A stretch of DNA of 45,882 bases from the NCBI GenBank assembly GCA_020725025.1, contig DYFV01000039.1, positions 1 to 45,882 on the forward strand, in the 5' to 3' direction. This DNA is from Azoarcus sp. Lineage in GTDB: Bacteria > Pseudomonadota > Gammaproteobacteria > Burkholderiales > Rhodocyclaceae. Positions 43,945 to 45,882 of this stretch are shown here, piece after piece. The translations under genes and the position numbers were made by a program. Numbering within the stretch: position 1 is the stretch's first letter; each line of letters starts with the position of its first letter. The notes beneath the pieces are model-generated. The model saw nothing but the letters and a program-made list of their open reading frames with translations, searched no databases and was not told the DNA's origin.

Positions 43945-44450
43945 GCAGCTGGTTCCCATCCCGCCCCGATCCCGACGAAGAGCTCAAGGCCGCCGACGAC
44001 CTGCTGCACAAGGCCGACGCCCTGCTGCGGCGGCACAAGGGCACCGATCGCGAGCCCGAGGTCGAGGTCTCGCTCGAGGACGAGGAGCTCCCGCTGCTCA
44101 CCGAGGTGGTGGAAGACCTCGAGGACGATCTGCCGATCCTCACCGAGGAGGTCGAGGCATCGGCGCTGCAGGCACCCGAGCCGGAGCCCGCCCCGCCGCC
44201 CCCCGAGGCGCCCGAACCGGCCCAGGACGTCGCGCTCGCCGAGTTCCTGATCGACCTCGACACCGAGATCGCCCGAGAAGTGGAGACATGGTTTTCGTCC
44301 GAGCTCCCGCAGCTGCTCTCGCGGGAGCTCGACCGGCTCGCCGAGCGGCTGCGTGCCGAGGCGGTCGCCCACCTGCGCGCCACCCTGCTGCCGGCGCTGT
44401 CGGAGCATGTCTCGCGCCGGCTCGAGGAGCTCTCCAAGCCGAAGGGCTGA
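43941..44450 (+). CDS. Acidic hypothetical protein with repeated LLTEVV motif
   Basis: A 169-residue protein, start overlapping the holC stop (ATGA). A helical N-terminus (LKAADDLLHKADALLRRHKG) is followed by two short repeats, ELPLLTEVVEDL and DLPILTEEVEA (about 49-72). A Pro/Glu-rich linker comes next (82-99), then a long helical C-terminus (about 100-169). Short PxLTEVV-type repeats occur in betaproteobacterial proteins of unknown function (DUF2486-like); membership is a guess. The layout suggests an adaptor or scaffold. The function is unknown. Confidence 0.75.
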   Translation: MSSWFPSRPDPDEELKAADDLLHKADALLRRHKGTDREPEVEVSLEDEELPLLTEVVEDLEDDLPILTEEVEASALQAPEPEPAPPPPEAPEPAQDVALAEFLIDLDTEIAREVETWFSSELPQLLSRELDRLAERLRAEAVAHLRATLLPALSEHVSRRLEELSKPKG

Positions 44451-44473
44451 CGGCCGTCGGAGGCCGCAACCCC

Positions 44474-44566
44474 GTAGCCCGGATGGAGCGCAGCGGAATC
44501 CGGGGCCGGCCGTGCGAGGCCGGACGCCAATCCCGGATTCCGGCCTGCGGCCTGCATCCGGGCTAC
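44474..44566. repeat. Inverted pair of REP-like palindromes, copies D and E
   Basis: Copy D (44474-44505) runs from GTAGCCCGGATGGAG to GGAATCCGGGG. Copy E (44532-44566) is its inverse, from CCCGGATTCCGG to CATCCGGGCTAC. Here the GTAGC ends face outward, opposite to copies B and C. The pair fills the gap between the acidic hypothetical gene and the valS promoter, the rest of which holds nothing else obvious. Confidence 0.8.
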
Positions 44567-44605
44567 GAGCTGGCACCCCGGCCCGGAGCGCACAGGTGCA
44601 TCCGG

Positions 44606-44611
44606 TATAAT
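44606..44611 (+). promoter_or_regulatory. Possible valS -10 box
   Basis: A perfect TATAAT at 44606-44611, 32 bases before the valS ATG. No good -35 hexamer lies 16-18 bases upstream, so the promoter may need an activator or be weak. Confidence 0.45.
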
Positions 44612-44643
44612 CCGCGTTTTGCCTTCACAGCCCCGAGCACACC

Positions 44644-45882
44644 ATGGAACTGGCCAAGAGTTTTGAGCCGGCCGCGATCGAGGCCCGCTGGTACCCCGAA
44701 TGGGAGAACCGCGGCTACTTCGCAGCCGGACTCGACAAGTCCAACCCCGAAGCCTTCTGCATCCTGCTGCCGCCGCCCAACGTCACCGGCACGCTGCACA
44801 TGGGCCACGGCTTCAACCAGACCATCATGGACGGGCTCACCCGCTACCATCGCATGCGCGGGGCCAACACCCTGTGGCAGCCCGGCACCGACCACGCCGG
44901 CATCGCCACCCAGATCGTGGTCGAGCGCCAGCTCGACGCCCAGGGCATCAGCCGCCACCAGCTCGGGCGCGAGAAGTTCATCGAGAAGGTGTGGGAGTGG
45001 AAGGAATATTCCGGCGGCACCATTACCCGCCAGATGCGCCGGCTCGGCACCTCGCCCGACTGGAAGCGCGAGCGCTTCACCATGGACGAGGGCTTGTCGA
45101 AGATCGTCACCGAGACCTTCGTGCGCCTCTACAACGAGGGCCTCATCTACCGCGGCAAGCGGCTGGTGAACTGGGACCCGAAGCTCGGCACCGCGGTTTC
45201 CGACCTGGAAGTGGTCTCCGAAGAGGAGGACGGCTTCCTGTGGCACATCACCTACCCCTTCAGCGAAGGGCCGATCGGTGACCTCGCCGGCCTCACCGTG
45301 GCCACCACCCGCCCCGAGACCATGCTCGGCGACGTGGCGGTGATGGTCCACCCGGAGGACGAGCGCTACGCCCACCTCATCGGCAAGACGGTGCGCCTGC
45401 CCCTGTGCGACCGGGACATCCCCATCATCGCCGACGAGTATGTGGATCGCGAGTTCGGCACCGGCTGCGTGAAGGTCACCCCGGCCCACGACTTCAACGA
45501 CTACGCGGTGGGCCTGCGCCACAACCTGCCGATGATCAGCATCCTGCGCCTGGACGCCCACGTGAACGATGCCGCCCCCGAGAAGTACCGCGGGCTGGAC
45601 CGCTACGTGGCGCGCGAGCTCATCGTGCAGGACCTGGAAGCCCAGGGCCTCCTGGCCGGCGTGAAGCCCCACAAGCTGATGGTGCCCCGCGGCGACCGCA
45701 CCAGCGCGGTCATCGAGCCCATGCTCACCGACCAGTGGTTCGTCGCCATGACGAAACCGGGCGCCGACGGCAGGAGCATCACCGAGAAGGCGCTCGAATG
45801 CGTCGCCTCGGGCGAGATCCGCTTCTTCCCCGAGAACTGGGTGAACACCTACAACCAGTGGCTCAACAACATCCAGGACTGG
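44644..45882 (+). CDS. valS: Valyl-tRNA synthetase (3' end outside window)
   Basis: A class I aminoacyl-tRNA synthetase that charges tRNA-Val. The first 413 codons are present. It starts [20 protein letters not shown]. The HIGH-type motif is [13 protein letters not shown] (His52-Met-Gly-His55). The editing (CP1) domain has [14 protein letters not shown] and [16 protein letters not shown]. The KMSKS loop, anticodon domain and C-terminal coiled coil lie beyond the window. It follows pepA and holC, the standard order. Confidence 0.98.
   Translation, partial: MELAKSFEPAAIEARWYPEWENRGYFAAGLDKSNPEAFCILLPPPNVTGTLHMGHGFNQTIMDGLTRYHRMRGANTLWQPGTDHAGIATQIVVERQLDAQGISRHQLGREKFIEKVWEWKEYSGGTITRQMRRLGTSPDWKRERFTMDEGLSKIVTETFVRLYNEGLIYRGKRLVNWDPKLGTAVSDLEVVSEEEDGFLWHITYPFSEGPIGDLAGLTVATTRPETMLGDVAVMVHPEDERYAHLIGKTVRLPLCDRDIPIIADEYVDREFGTGCVKVTPAHDFNDYAVGLRHNLPMISILRLDAHVNDAAPEKYRGLDRYVARELIVQDLEAQGLLAGVKPHKLMVPRGDRTSAVIEPMLTDQWFVAMTKPGADGRSITEKALECVASGEIRFFPENWVNTYNQWLNNIQDW

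Overview
The window is chromosomal DNA of a high-G+C betaproteobacterium. The evidence is gene order. The sigma factor-DUF3619-DUF3106-RDD block beside ilvI-ilvH-ilvC-psd-pssA, the rpsP-rimM-trmD-rplS operon, and lptF/lptG divergent from pepA-holC-valS are all typical betaproteobacterial arrangements. A Rhodocyclales-like lineage is my best guess, but the sequence alone does not prove it. Coding density is very high, and many neighbouring genes overlap by ATGA or GTGA. No phage, IS element, tRNA, rRNA or CRISPR array was seen. No gap between genes exceeds about 200 bases.

Layout. 1-5443: a CBS-domain protein (cut by the window edge) and a caa3-type cytochrome oxidase cluster (CopD-like protein, DUF2231 protein, lipoprotein-type CoxB with a fused cytochrome c, a CoxA-CoxC fusion, and a small membrane protein). 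5532-13589: pepN, then a cation/stress operon (P-type ATPase, CPA2 antiporter, tandem UspA). 13731-15614: sigma factor operon. 15695-20814: branched-chain amino acid genes (ilvIHC) followed by phosphatidylethanolamine synthesis (psd, pssA). 20905-30327: an accessory block between pssA and leuA, genes that are usually neighbours. It holds a ColRS-like two-component system with a methyltransferase and an InaA-type kinase, then uppP. A second two-component system follows, with a PepSY protein and a small secreted protein. Divergent from it is an operon for an SHP-type cytochrome c (DUF1924), a diheme cytochrome c and a NADPH-oxidase-like flavocytochrome b. 30366-32117: a leucine-rich leader peptide and leuA, which is broken by an apparent 19-nt deletion. 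32254-36013: DUF2069, WrbA, YihY and a cryptic PilZ-like protein. 36118-38252: the rpsP operon, ending in a clear terminator. 38281-45882: rhodanese, LysR, lptG-lptF, pepA, holC, an acidic hypothetical gene and the start of valS.

How the parts fit. ilvIHC and leuA make branched-chain amino acids. The leader peptide implies leucine-dependent attenuation of leuA. psd, pssA, uppP, the InaA kinase, the methyltransferase and LptFG all concern lipids and the cell envelope. The second two-component system reads divergently from the cytochrome operon across about 200 bp. That gap carries four 11-bp-phased half sites (TGAAC, TGAAC, TTCAGG, TTCAGG), a good candidate for the response regulator's operator. 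The least-understood and most interesting unit is this regulated redox module, 25271-30327. Other notable points are the leuA lesion next to its leader, an oxidase lacking the usual K-channel lysine, a dispersed REP-like palindrome family at three loci, and a heptad G-tract repeat that runs into the psd start codon.
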